Source: Flavobacteriaceae bacterium bin25
GTDB lineage: Bacteria > Bacteroidota > Bacteroidia > Flavobacteriales > Flavobacteriaceae
NCBI GenBank assembly: GCA_002238525.1
Contig: MPMN01000024.1
Span: forward strand, 1-38,492
DNA: 38,492 nucleotides
Direction: 5' to 3'
The position numbers were made by a program, and so were the translations under genes. Below the pieces are notes generated by a model. The model did not search any database and was not told the origin of the DNA. It worked only from the letters and a program-made list of their open reading frames with translations. This document shows, piece by piece, positions 25,001-33,869 of this stretch (position 1 is its first letter; the number at the start of each line of letters is the position of its first letter).

Positions 25001-27345
25001 TCAAGCGGTTCAGTACCCCCTGTTGTTACTACATTCAGTTTATCTCTTAATCTGGAATCATCCAAACTTATGATAGGTTTGCTATCATCTTTCTCTTTTA
25101 AACCTCTGGTCAGATTCACTCGATTAATTTCGTTATACAAACTTCTATCATGGGCACATAAAGCACCTATCACACTCCATACAGTTTTCCATTCCTCTTT
25201 ATTCTTTATGGTTTGGGCGGGGTCTTCACCTGGTTCTACCACAATAGGAAGGAGAATATAGCCATATTTTTTATCTTTTGCTATTCTCATCACCCGCCCT
25301 ACGGATTGAACTACATCAACATGGCTATGTCTGGTAGACATAAAAACACAAGCATCTAAGGAAGGGACATCAACTCCTTCGGATAGACAACGGACATTGG
25401 TAAGCATCCTGATGGTTTCTTCTTCTTCGTTTAAAGTATCCAACCACTTCAGATTTTCTATCCGTTCATTGGCTTTCATGGTACCATCGATATGTCTGGC
25501 TTCTACCCTCAGCACTTTCTTGGTTTCTCTAAAGGAGTTTTTGCCATTAGAAGAATTTAAAGTTTTTGTATTTTGTTGCTCGGCATATAATTTGGAAATA
25601 ATTTCAAAGGATTCAGCTATGGCTTCGGAATCGTCGATGCGAGAACAGAACACCACAACTTTTCTCATGGGTTTCGGGTCAAATTTCGCCTGGTGAGGAT
25701 AAACAAGCCGTTTAGACAAAGCATTGATTACCCCAATCATCTTATCCAAAGTGATTTTCTTATCATCTTTTTTTCTTAGCCTCTCATGCATGAACCTCTC
25801 TAAGTTTAACTCCTCTTTTTTGGTGTCCAAGACCAAAATATCATAAGGGGTTAATTCTTTTAGTTTCAAAGCATCTCCAAAATCAAACTTGTGGAAAACT
25901 TCCCCATAAATATCTTCATCATCCATAGAATAAAGAAGTATATCTTGTTTTTTTGAATTCTTCTTTACTTCATCTTTGTAAATTCTTGGTGTGGCAGTCA
26001 TATACAATCTCCTATGGGTTTGTATATACTCATCATCATGAACCATAGTAAAATACTTATCTTTCTTTCCTTTTTGTTTTTGTCCTGTGGTACGATGTGC
26101 CTCATCACAAATAGTTAAGTCAAAAACAAACTCATTGTCTCTATGCAATTCATTGAATTCTTTTTGTGCTTTGGAAAGAACCTCGATGGATTGATAAGTA
26201 GAGAAAACAGCGATTATCCCTTCTTCTTTTTCTTGTCTCTCCAATGCTTCCGCAAATCTTTTTTTAATATCATCAATATCAGTAGATACAGGATACCCTA
26301 TAGTAGTGATGCTATCTTCTATCTCATCATTTCTTGTTCGCTTTTTTGTTATATCGGCTCTCTTATCCGAACAGACCACGATGGATTGAAAAGTTTCCAT
26401 CTTGGTCTGGTTATTCCATTCTTTCAATACTTGCGATATTAAAGAGATGGAAGGAACCAAAAATAAAATAATAGGTTGTTTGTTATGTTTTTCTTCCTGA
26501 TTGGAATAGATAGATTCTTTGATTTTTTCTGCAATCCTTAGGGCAGTAAAAGTCTTGCCTGTACCACAAGCCATGATTAGTTTGCCTCTTTTGTATTGTC
26601 GGGGCTGTTCCCTCTCAGAGGGTTGTTCAGTTGTTTCTTCGTCTTCAATGTATTCTACTTCTTCTTCAATATCAGGAGTAGGTTCGGAATCATATGAAGA
26701 AAATGCACAGAATTTCTGCAACACCTCATCTATAGCCTTTTGCTGGTATGGTTTGGCTTCAAAAGGTTTTTTTCGGGCTTTATCTCCCATTAATCCCCTC
26801 TCTATCTCTCCCCATTGAATATTGGGGTTCCTTAAATCATTAAGATTGATTCTCTGGAAGTTTTTTAAATTATCAATGATTATATGGATGTTCGTAGACC
26901 AAGACTTCGTAGTAGTGTCTATCCAAAACCTCTCCTTAAATTTGATTTCTGCTCCTTCTAGTTGAACAATTTGTTCTGAAGCAGAAAGAAAAGAGTCTAC
27001 ATCAGGTTTGTTTATTTGCTTATCCTCTTGATAGCACTTGCATTGGATAGCAGCGTAATCTCCTGCATTAGTTAAACCTACCAAATCTATGCCTAAATCA
27101 TGTCCACCGCTAAATTCTGTTTTGAAGGGGAATTCACTCCAAACCCAGACTTCTTTGAATTTATTGGCATAAAGTTTATCCGTTTTTAAATAACCCTGTA
27201 TAAGACGTTCGAATTGCATACCCAAATGAACATTGCTTTGGGCGTTTTTCCTATATCGTTGTAGGATATCATCAATGGTGCGCTCCTTCTTTTCCATTTT
27301 AATAAATGGTTTGGCATCTTGGGAAGTTTCTGGTGTCTTGTTCAT
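22048..27345 (-). CDS. Type ISP restriction-modification enzyme (nuclease, helicase and methylase in one chain)
   Basis: The 1765-residue chain carries, in order, a PD-(D/E)xK-type N-terminal nuclease (GIDL and IQCKC, Asp87, Gln101 and Lys103), a superfamily 2 ATPase (Walker A CGTGKT at 260-265, DEAH in CDEAHRTTG at about 415) and its helicase C half (RCLSEGVDVPSLDA and QSVGRVMR). An N6-adenine methylase follows (DPFTGTGTF at about 1013 and GNPPY at about 1128), and then a large C-terminal target-recognition region. This is the domain order of the LlaGI/LlaBIII-type single-chain enzymes, which methylate one strand and cut after translocation and collision. All key motifs are intact. A highly acidic insertion (about 220-248) separates the nuclease and helicase. 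The target sequence cannot be predicted. It heads a transcript that includes the DUF2130 and methyltransferase genes. Confidence 0.92.
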   Translation of the reverse strand: MNKTPETSQDAKPFIKMEKKERTIDDILQRYRKNAQSNVHLGMQFERLIQGYLKTDKLYANKFKEVWVWSEFPFKTEFSGGHDLGIDLVGLTNAGDYAAIQCKCYQEDKQINKPDVDSFLSASEQIVQLEGAEIKFKERFWIDTTTKSWSTNIHIIIDNLKNFQRINLNDLRNPNIQWGEIERGLMGDKARKKPFEAKPYQQKAIDEVLQKFCAFSSYDSEPTPDIEEEVEYIEDEETTEQPSEREQPRQYKRGKLIMACGTGKTFTALRIAEKIKESIYSNQEEKHNKQPIILFLVPSISLISQVLKEWNNQTKMETFQSIVVCSDKRADITKKRTRNDEIEDSITTIGYPVSTDIDDIKKRFAEALERQEKEEGIIAVFSTYQSIEVLSKAQKEFNELHRDNEFVFDLTICDEAHRTTGQKQKGKKDKYFTMVHDDEYIQTHRRLYMTATPRIYKDEVKKNSKKQDILLYSMDDEDIYGEVFHKFDFGDALKLKELTPYDILVLDTKKEELNLERFMHERLRKKDDKKITLDKMIGVINALSKRLVYPHQAKFDPKPMRKVVVFCSRIDDSEAIAESFEIISKLYAEQQNTKTLNSSNGKNSFRETKKVLRVEARHIDGTMKANERIENLKWLDTLNEEEETIRMLTNVRCLSEGVDVPSLDACVFMSTRHSHVDVVQSVGRVMRIAKDKKYGYILLPIVVEPGEDPAQTIKNKEEWKTVWSVIGALCAHDRSLYNEINRVNLTRGLKEKDDSKPIISLDDSRLRDKLNVVTTGGTEPLDEDEKEKNKYDMEDQLYRINKDRAQKMTAELFGVMLNKYGRSGHWKQWGEDVGKIAEKQIRKIRVLLKKDEESKIAFKKFHSGIKKSVSSKIKIEQAIEMLGQHLISKPIFDALFGGYSFTKNNPISIALEDIVEVLERKGKINSSPQMRLFYKDAKEKIGSMATAKEQQELIRILYDNFFAGAFKLESEKNGIIYTPVEVVDFIIHSVNHVLRKHFNKEISDENISILDPFTGTGTFITRLLHRDNGLFKNDQILKKKYTQDLWANEIMLLAYYIATVNIEIAYHEATEDPDDGIGKENFLHYQRILLTDTFEMIEQPEYFDQKGLKDNSERAREQKDVKIQVIIGNPPYSAGQKSANDDAQNERHSKLEGRIREKYAKKSTTTNNRSLYDSYIKAYRWATDRIDEKDGGVIGFVTNGGWLDSVSGSGFRRCIEEEFSNVYVLNLRGGVRGKSKEDAKKTGQNIFPIITDVTIVLLVKQPNYIGKANVYYHDIGDYLSKKDKLNEIKEFKSIEHVPFQEINRDQYGDWLNLRKEMPETFIPIEPTKKFQETSESFYTTYSCGAQTNRDVWVYNFSKNELASNVNSAIDFYNEEVDRYNQRVNRSISAKKFIDRNDKKFKWTSDIISRLKKSEKIDFDPNNIIVSNYRPFCKQKFYFNKYLNYRHYQNNRLFPIHHENKVIAIPGKSNKKGFSCLISNCIPDLGIMSASQCFPLYYYEKSEEETPIFHLDKTSDSEPGTKDQYTRKDAISDYILQKARNQYNSQVTRLEENITKEDVFYYVYGFLHCPEYRETYQNDLSKNLPRIPLVEEKEDFWSFSKIGRKLADLHLNYESIPPHPEVLVVGELKENAYDLRSSEIFYKVRKINFRKDKELKSSNNKQGLDKSTIIYNGNITIKNIPLKVYDYVVNGKSAIEWIMDRYQIRTHKDSGITNDPNDWARETNKPRYILDLLLSVIHLSVKTLDLAEKLPVDAIVPVNATVPKVE

Positions 27346-27409
27346 TTTATTTTATTCAAAAAAAGTTTTTAAGAAACAAGGATACATTAATTTTATTTTT
27401 GAGATTTAC

Positions 27410-27485
27410 ATATTCGCTTTGAGAATGGAGCCGGTATACAGGCTAATTGGCACATTAAATTGACTAAAAAGAATTTAGTTACTCC
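27410..27485 (-). repeat. Direct repeat R1 at the 3' end of the rhodanese gene
   Basis: On the minus strand it starts GGAGTAA, ending the rhodanese gene, and matches R2 at 21986-22054 in order and orientation. It lies immediately upstream of the type ISP gene. The pair is what a duplicated integration site at a gene's 3' end would look like, but no integrase is nearby. Confidence 0.7.
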
Positions 27486-27916
27486 GCAATTGAATCACGA
27501 GAGACCCAATTAAGATAACCCCCTTGGAGATCATAGATTTTTTTAAAACCTAATTCAATCATGATTTCTGCAGCTCGACCACTTCTTTTACCTGATCGAC
27601 AATGTATCAAATATAGTTTTGACCTATCAAGAGTATCAATTTTTTGTGCGAAATTTGAATCCAAAACATTGAAATTAACCGCACCAGGTATTGATCCACT
27701 TTCAAATTCCTCTGGTCTTCTTACATCAATTAAAGGATGACCCTCATCAATTAATTCTTTAAACTTTTCTGCTGAAATAATTTGATAATCTAGTTTTTTC
27801 TCAGAAAAACAATTAGAGTACAATACAAACAACAATACCCAGAGGAGCAATGATGCTGGATAATATGGGCACCTATTTTTTATAATATTCACAACTTTAG
27901 TAGCACAATGCATCAA
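27479..27916 (-). CDS. Rhodanese-like sulfurtransferase, exported or membrane anchored
   Basis: The 145-residue product has an N-terminal hydrophobic segment (about 20-36, SLLLWVLLFVLYSNC), which may be a signal or a lipoprotein-like anchor at Cys36. The rhodanese domain follows: LIDVRRPEEFESGSIPGAVN at about 62-81 and the active-site loop HCRSGKRSG at about 104-112 with catalytic Cys105, then GFKKIYDLQGGYLNW. Single-domain rhodaneses carry sulfur on the Cys. The exported location suggests a role in envelope sulfur or cyanide handling, which is unproven. Its 3' end carries the repeat R1, after which the type ISP gene begins. Confidence 0.86.
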   Translation of the reverse strand: MMHCATKVVNIIKNRCPYYPASLLLWVLLFVLYSNCFSEKKLDYQIISAEKFKELIDEGHPLIDVRRPEEFESGSIPGAVNFNVLDSNFAQKIDTLDRSKLYLIHCRSGKRSGRAAEIMIELGFKKIYDLQGGYLNWVSRDSIAE

Positions 27917-28166
27917 ATTTACTTAATATTCGCACAAATTGAGATGCCTGCTAAAGCTTTTATTTGTAGAGACCCCTATTCCAAGAAATCTCAATGGATG
28001 ATATTTTATTCTGAATTTGTTAAAAATCAAAATATATAGTAAGATTTTAAGGAATTATACATCAACAGAAAGTCTTTTATTGATTAATTCTTATCAACAC
28101 GAGAAACTAATCTTTAAATTACTTTTATCAAAATTATTTCTTAACTTTTAGTGTAGTTAAAACCTT

Positions 28167-31007
28167 ATGGAATCAAACTCTTTCGCCCAAAGACATATTG
28201 GTCCAAATCAAGAAGAAATCAAAACAATGCTCCATAAACTTGGCCTTGATTCTATAGACCAATTGATTAAACAAGTAATTCCGGAATCAATCCGTAATGA
28301 CCAAAAACTAGATCTTCCAGAGCCTATTTCGGAATCTGAATTTACTGATTTGATGCATCATTTATCTCTTAAAAATAAGGTCTTTCGAAACTATATCGGA
28401 CTTGGATACCATCCAACCAATTTACCTGGGGTTATCCAACGAAATATCTTTGAAAATCCAGGATGGTATACTGCATATACTCCCTATCAATCAGAAATTT
28501 CTCAAGGTCGCCTCGAAGCACTGTTGAATTTTCAAACCATGGTTATCGAATTGACTGGGATGGAAATTGCCAATGCCTCCCTTTTGGACGAAGCCACAGC
28601 GGCTGCTGAGGCTATGAGACTGCTTTTAGAAACCCGTTCCAGAGAAAAAAAACAATCTAACGCCAATTGTTTTTTTGTCGACTCTAACGTGCTTTCTCAA
28701 ACCGTCAAAGTCCTAAAAACAAGAGCCAAACCACTAAACATAAATATTGTTATTGATAACTTCGAAACATTTGATTTTGACCACTCCTTTTTCGGCGCAC
28801 TAGTTCAATACCCTGGAAAAAAAGGAGCAATTCCTAATCTGTCAAACTTTGTTGAAAAAACTTCCCAATTTCACTTAGCAACTGTAGTCGCTGCAGATTT
28901 GTTATCTCTTGCTATACTTGAACCTCCAGGCTGTTTTGGGGTAGATTTAGTAGTAGGAACAACCCAAAGATTTGGTATTCCTTTGGGCTATGGAGGTCCA
29001 CATGCTGCTTATTTTTCAACCCTGAGCAAATACAAGCGTTACCTGCCCGGTCGGATTATCGGGGTGTCCAAAGACAATAGTGGTCAAATAGCCTACAGAA
29101 TGGCCTTGCAAACTCGAGAGCAACACATCAAAAGAGATAGAGCCACCTCGAATATTTGTACTGCCCAAGTCCTATTGGCAGTAATGGCCTCAATGTATGG
29201 GGTTTATCATGGCCCCAAAGGATTGAAAGATATTGCCTACAAAATCAATCAAAGAGCTCTTTTGTTATCCAAAAAACTCAAAGAAATTGGTTACCAGCAA
29301 ACCAATCCTTTTTTCTTTGATACCCTTCAACTAAGAGCAAACAGTCAAAAGATTAAACCTTTTGCCGAAAAAAAAGGGATGAATTTTTGGTATGCAGATA
29401 ACAAAACGGTGTGTATTTCAATTAACGAAACAACATCTGAAATTGATATTCAAGATATAATTGAAGTTTTTGAGCATTCTAAAGGTCAAATTTTGCTGTC
29501 CAAAGAGTCGTTTATAGGATCCATACCCCACAGTTTCATTAGAAAAAAACCTTTTTTACAGCATCCTATTTTCAATTCTTACCACAGCGAAACCTCCCTA
29601 ATGCGGTATATAAAATCTTTGGAAAACAAAGATTTGAGCCTCACGAGTTCAATGATTGCACTCGGTTCGTGTACCATGAAATTGAATTCGGCAGTTCAAT
29701 TATTACCGCTGAGCAATAGATACTGGACCGACCTACATCCTTTTGTCCCCAAAAATCAAGCACTAGGATATCACCAAGTTTTGAATCACCTAGAGAACCT
29801 GTTATCGGAAATCACTGGATTTCATGCCACTTCTCTCCAACCAAATTCTGGAGCTCAGGGAGAATACGCTGGACTGCTGGTAATCAAAGCCTACCTGGAA
29901 AGTATCGGTCAATCACATAGAAAAATTTGTCTCATACCTAACTCAGCTCATGGCACTAATGCAGCCTCTGCGGTCATGGCCGGATTGAAAGTGGTGGTGG
30001 TAAAATCTGATCCCAAAGGGGAAATTGATTGGAATGATCTCCAAACCAAAGCCCAGCAACATAAAGATGTACTGGCTGCCATCATGATTACTTACCCCTC
30101 AACGCACGGTGTTTTTGGATCAAACATCAAGGCAATCACACAACTTATTCACCACTGTGGAGGACAGGTATATATGGACGGTGCCAATATGAATGCGCAG
30201 GTAGGATTAACCAGTCCTGCAATTATTGGGACTGATGTTTGTCATCTCAACTTACATAAGACTTTTGCTATCCCACATGGAGGTGGTGGACCGGGCGTTG
30301 GACCTATTTGTGTTGCCAAACATCTGGCTCCATTCCTTCCTGACACTTCCTTCGATGACAACGCCAAAGGTCTTTCTTCCCAAATTAATATTTCTGCTGC
30401 ACCCTATGGTTCTCCATTAGTTTGTTTGATTTCATACGGTTATATCAGAATGCTTTCCAACTCTTTAAAAAATTGTAGTGAAATAGCCATTCTGAATGCG
30501 AATTATATCCAGCATCGACTAAAAAAATACTATCCCATAGTCTTTACAGGTGAACTTGGAAGAGTTGGTCATGAGCTGATTATTGATTGTCGAAATTTCA
30601 AACACCATAATATTGATGCATCCGATATAGCCAAAAGATTGATGGACTATGGATTTCACTGTCCAACCCTTTCGTTTCCAATTCCTGGGACTCTGATGAT
30701 TGAACCCACAGAAAGTGAGAATCTTCAAGAAATTGATAGATTTTGCGATGCATTGATTTCTATTTATAAAGAAATAACTTCAGCTGATGAATCAGATAGG
30801 GAGATTTTGAAATCAGCCCCTCATACTATCGAAATGATTGCTTCTGATCATTGGAATCGGTCTTATTCACGATCTAAAGCAGCCTTTCCAACAGGTTCAA
30901 AAACAAAAAAATACTGGCCTCCTATTCAGCGTATCAACGATGCCTTTGGTGATAGAAATCTAGTATGCACCTGTCCCCCAGTAGAATCTTATATGGAATC
31001 TGACTAG
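28167..31007 (+). CDS. gcvP: Glycine dehydrogenase (aminomethyl-transferring), P-protein of glycine cleavage
   Basis: The PLP enzyme decarboxylates glycine and passes the aminomethyl group to the lipoyl arm of GcvH. At 946 residues it is full length and a fused N/C-half form. The N-half shows FAQRHIGPNQEEI at 6-18 and YTPYQSEISQGRLEALLNFQ at about 106-125. The C-half shows MIALGSCTMKLN, LQPNSGAQGEYAG, and the PLP-lysine segment HLNLHKTFAIPHGGGGPGVGP with Lys near 698. GcvH and GcvT are not in the window, so they are encoded elsewhere. The 250 bases upstream hold no recognisable glycine riboswitch. Confidence 0.97.
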   Translation: MESNSFAQRHIGPNQEEIKTMLHKLGLDSIDQLIKQVIPESIRNDQKLDLPEPISESEFTDLMHHLSLKNKVFRNYIGLGYHPTNLPGVIQRNIFENPGWYTAYTPYQSEISQGRLEALLNFQTMVIELTGMEIANASLLDEATAAAEAMRLLLETRSREKKQSNANCFFVDSNVLSQTVKVLKTRAKPLNINIVIDNFETFDFDHSFFGALVQYPGKKGAIPNLSNFVEKTSQFHLATVVAADLLSLAILEPPGCFGVDLVVGTTQRFGIPLGYGGPHAAYFSTLSKYKRYLPGRIIGVSKDNSGQIAYRMALQTREQHIKRDRATSNICTAQVLLAVMASMYGVYHGPKGLKDIAYKINQRALLLSKKLKEIGYQQTNPFFFDTLQLRANSQKIKPFAEKKGMNFWYADNKTVCISINETTSEIDIQDIIEVFEHSKGQILLSKESFIGSIPHSFIRKKPFLQHPIFNSYHSETSLMRYIKSLENKDLSLTSSMIALGSCTMKLNSAVQLLPLSNRYWTDLHPFVPKNQALGYHQVLNHLENLLSEITGFHATSLQPNSGAQGEYAGLLVIKAYLESIGQSHRKICLIPNSAHGTNAASAVMAGLKVVVVKSDPKGEIDWNDLQTKAQQHKDVLAAIMITYPSTHGVFGSNIKAITQLIHHCGGQVYMDGANMNAQVGLTSPAIIGTDVCHLNLHKTFAIPHGGGGPGVGPICVAKHLAPFLPDTSFDDNAKGLSSQINISAAPYGSPLVCLISYGYIRMLSNSLKNCSEIAILNANYIQHRLKKYYPIVFTGELGRVGHELIIDCRNFKHHNIDASDIAKRLMDYGFHCPTLSFPIPGTLMIEPTESENLQEIDRFCDALISIYKEITSADESDREILKSAPHTIEMIASDHWNRSYSRSKAAFPTGSKTKKYWPPIQRINDAFGDRNLVCTCPPVESYMESD

Positions 31008-31280
31008 AAATTTTCCATGATTTAAGATATTGGGCAATTTTCTCTTTTTAAATTTCAAATAACACAAAATTGAAACGAGTAAATGGAGGTTCACTATTTC
31101 CAATCCATATGGGAGGTTACTTTTTTGCGAAAGTTTTTCTAAGCAAGTTTTGTGATTTTCGGACAAAATTGTAACAGAAGGTGAAATGCTAAAGGAACCA
31201 ATAATGACTTTTTCTTCAATCAAGGTTGTTTTCATAGATTAATTCTTTAGTGAAGTTGTATTATTTCTAATTTTGGCCAT
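31008..31280. other. Spacer between gcvP and the ABC permease
   Basis: No gene or repeat is recognised. TAATTTTG at 31268-31275 fits the -7 consensus but is too near the next start to be convincing. Confidence 0.4.
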
Positions 31281-32018
31281 ATGAAAATCCTAAACCATGT
31301 GGGAGCATACTTTATCATGCTTTATAAAGTTTTTGGACAGTTTACCCCCTGGTCTATACAACGTCAACTAATTTTAAGAGATATCGATACCTTGATCATT
31401 GGATCTATGGGAACTGTGATCTTTCTTTCATTTTTTGTTGGAGGAGTCGTGACCATTCAAACAGCATTAAATGTTGAAAGTCCATTAATTCCAAAGGAGA
31501 TTGTAGGTTTTGCTACAAGACAATCTATTATTTTGGAATTTTCTCCTACCCTTATTTCAATCATCATGGCCGGAAAGGTTGGATCATATATCACTTCTTC
31601 TATTGGCACAATGCGAGTTACTGAACAGATTGATGCACTCGAGATAATGGGTGTAAATACCTACAACTATTTGATTTTTCCGAAAATTGTCGCCATGATG
31701 ATTTACCCCATTTTAATTACCTTCTCTATGGCATTTGGTATCTACGGAGGATATTTGGCGGCCGTATATGGCGGCTTTGGGACCTCATCAGATTTTCTTG
31801 CAGGAGTAACATCAGATTTTCGAACCTACCATGTCATTTATGCATACATCAAAACAGGGGTTTTCGCTTTTCTTTTAGCCACCATACCAGCATATCACGG
31901 TTATTTCCTCAAAGGAGGATCACTGCAAGTAGGAAAAGCAAGCACGGTTTCATTCATATGGACTTCGACTGTGATTATCGTGGTAAATTATTTTCTTACC
32001 CAATTGATGCTTACTTGA
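31281..32018 (+). CDS. MlaE-family ABC transporter permease
   Basis: The 245-residue membrane protein has the MlaE layout: a short soluble start, then helices with GGVVTIQTALNV at about 54-65, FSPTLISIIMAGKVGSYITSSIGTMRVTEQIDALEIMGVN at about 91-130, and further helices to the C-terminus. MlaE sits in the inner membrane and moves phospholipid between the membranes with the ATPase MlaF. The next gene starts at the last base of this one (TGATG), so the pair is coupled. The MlaD-like substrate-binding gene is not adjacent. Confidence 0.93.
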   Translation: MKILNHVGAYFIMLYKVFGQFTPWSIQRQLILRDIDTLIIGSMGTVIFLSFFVGGVVTIQTALNVESPLIPKEIVGFATRQSIILEFSPTLISIIMAGKVGSYITSSIGTMRVTEQIDALEIMGVNTYNYLIFPKIVAMMIYPILITFSMAFGIYGGYLAAVYGGFGTSSDFLAGVTSDFRTYHVIYAYIKTGVFAFLLATIPAYHGYFLKGGSLQVGKASTVSFIWTSTVIIVVNYFLTQLMLT

Positions 32019-32794
32019 TGATACAAATTGAAAAACTTTACAAACAGTTTGACGGAACCTATGTCCTGAGGAATATTGATGCTGAATTTCATGTTGGGAA
32101 AACCAATCTCATAATAGGCGAATCAGGTTCAGGAAAAACAGTATTGATAAAATGTATGCTTGGGCTTCACTCCATAGATTCTGGAGATATCATCTATGAA
32201 AATGGACGGTTGAAAGATTTAGATAGTGATAGCCTGATTAAACTTAGAGGTCAGATGGGAATGGTCTTTCAAGGTAGCGCACTTTTTGATTCCATGACCG
32301 TAGAAGAAAATATTGCATTCCCTCTCCGAATGCATACCACAAGGTCAAGACAAGAGATAATGGATATGACCGAAAGTATTATCCAAAGGGTAAATCTCCA
32401 CAACAACAATAAAAAGTTACCCAACGAACTGTCCGGTGGGATGCAGAAACGAGTTGCCATTGCTCGAGCTGTAGTGATGAAACCAAAATACCTCTTTTGT
32501 GATGAACCTAATTCTGGGTTGGATCCCTACACGGCTATGTTGATTGACAATCTAATTGCTGAAATTACCCATGAATACCAGATTACAACCATCATCAACA
32601 CCCATGATATGAATTCAGTCTTGGAAATAGGTGAAAACATCATATTTCTAAAACATGGAATTAAAAATTGGGAGGGTACTAAATATGAAATCATGACCTC
32701 TTCTACCAAAGATGTTAAAGATTTCCTCTATTCAAATAAAGTGTTTAGGGAGTTGGGTAAATATGTAAATCAGAAACCTCCTGACATTGACTGA
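32018..32794 (+). CDS. MlaF-family ABC transporter ATPase
   Basis: The ATG at 32018 overlaps the permease stop by one base and begins MIQIEKLYKQFDGTYVLRNI, so it is favoured over an upstream in-frame ATG at 31958. Walker A is GESGSGKT at about 35-42, the Q-loop is VFQGSALFDSMT, the signature is LSGGMQKRVAIARA at about 133-146, and Walker B is LFCDEPNSGLDP, followed by the H-loop NTHD. The 258-residue length is full. It would energise the MlaE permease in phospholipid trafficking that keeps outer-membrane asymmetry. Confidence 0.93.
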   Translation: MIQIEKLYKQFDGTYVLRNIDAEFHVGKTNLIIGESGSGKTVLIKCMLGLHSIDSGDIIYENGRLKDLDSDSLIKLRGQMGMVFQGSALFDSMTVEENIAFPLRMHTTRSRQEIMDMTESIIQRVNLHNNNKKLPNELSGGMQKRVAIARAVVMKPKYLFCDEPNSGLDPYTAMLIDNLIAEITHEYQITTIINTHDMNSVLEIGENIIFLKHGIKNWEGTKYEIMTSSTKDVKDFLYSNKVFRELGKYVNQKPPDID

Positions 32795-32822
32795 TTCTGC
32801 ATTTTTCCTGGTCAATAATGCT

Positions 32823-33869
32823 CTATTGCAGTAATCTTCGTAGGCTATCAAGGTTTTCTTTCGGACTAATCAATAATCCATCAGGAGTATCAATGACAAT
32901 AAAATCATCAAGTCCGCTAGCGATTACCTTTTTATTGCCTTCTACTCTTACCAACGAATTACTGCTTTCTGATAGGTGTCCATTTTGAGCGATTAAAACA
33001 TTAGAATCCCAGTCTTTTTCCAAAATATCATAAACCGATTTCCAGCTTCCTAAATCGGTCCAATCAAAATTAGATCTCAGTACATAAACATTCTTGGATT
33101 GCTCCAATAGGGCGTAATCAATAGAGATGTCTTCAACCAATGGATATTCTCTCTTCAGAAAAGCGTCCTCTTTTTCCGTATTCAGAAAATCATTCCCTTT
33201 GAAAAGTTTTCCATACATTCGGGGTTGCCAATGGGTAAATTCTTCTAAGAATGCATCAGCTTTCCACACAAATATTCCGGCATTCCAAAGATGATTTTTC
33301 TTTTTGAGGTAATTTGAGGCAATTTGAAAATTAGGCTTTTCGGTAAATTGTACAACTTTTGTAAATCTGACAGATTTCTTTACTTCAATATAGCCATAAT
33401 CTGTACTAGGATAGTGTGGTTTGATACCAAATGTGATGAGTCGTTTTTTATCAGCCTGAGACAAGGCAAACTGAATATCATTGATGAATTCCTGGTTGTT
33501 AGTAATCAAATGATCACTTGGAAGCACAACGATTTTGGCTTTTGGGTCTCTTTTGTAAATCTTTAAGGTAGCCAACAACAAACACGGTGCAGTATTTCTT
33601 TTTGAGGGTTCCAAAACGATTTGATCTTCATTAAACTGATCACCGACTTGTTCGACCACCAATTGGCGGTATTTCTGATTGGTCAGAATGTAGATATTTC
33701 CTAAAGGGAATAATTCTCTTACTCGATCAAGAGTTTCCTGAATCATCGTTTTATTTCCACCCGATAATTTTAAAAATTGCTTGGGTTTGGATTCTCTACT
33801 CAGGGGCCAAAGCCTCGTGCCTGACCCTCCAGCCATTACCACCAAATAGTGATGCTGACTTTGGGTCAT
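32823..33869 (-). CDS. Mannose-1-phosphate guanylyltransferase (ManC-type)
   Basis: The enzyme makes GDP-mannose from mannose 1-phosphate and GTP for polysaccharides and sugar nucleotides. The 348-residue product starts with VVMAGGSGTRLWPLSRESKP and then KQFLKL, the nucleotide-binding signature. It has VLPSDHLI at about 115-122, FTEKPNF and WNAGIFVWKADAF at about 190-202, and SIDYALLEQ. It is a single nucleotidyltransferase domain without the C-terminal isomerase half of bifunctional ManC/AlgA. Its start overlaps the SprT-like stop by 4 bases. Confidence 0.92.
   Translation of the reverse strand: MTQSQHHYLVVMAGGSGTRLWPLSRESKPKQFLKLSGGNKTMIQETLDRVRELFPLGNIYILTNQKYRQLVVEQVGDQFNEDQIVLEPSKRNTAPCLLLATLKIYKRDPKAKIVVLPSDHLITNNQEFINDIQFALSQADKKRLITFGIKPHYPSTDYGYIEVKKSVRFTKVVQFTEKPNFQIASNYLKKKNHLWNAGIFVWKADAFLEEFTHWQPRMYGKLFKGNDFLNTEKEDAFLKREYPLVEDISIDYALLEQSKNVYVLRSNFDWTDLGSWKSVYDILEKDWDSNVLIAQNGHLSESSNSLVRVEGNKKVIASGLDDFIVIDTPDGLLISPKENLDSLRRLLQ

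Noticed and set aside
24680-25261. 193-codon open frame antisense to the type ISP gene
   Set aside because: It is the complement of a strongly conserved helicase and methylase gene, has no family features, and several similar antisense frames occur along the same gene.
27917-28166. Possible glycine riboswitch upstream of gcvP
   Set aside because: The characteristic conserved GG-rich aptamer segments are absent.
30960-31235. 91-codon minus-strand frame overlapping the gcvP 3' end and following spacer
   Set aside because: No recognisable domain, promoter or membrane pattern. A third of it is antisense to gcvP.
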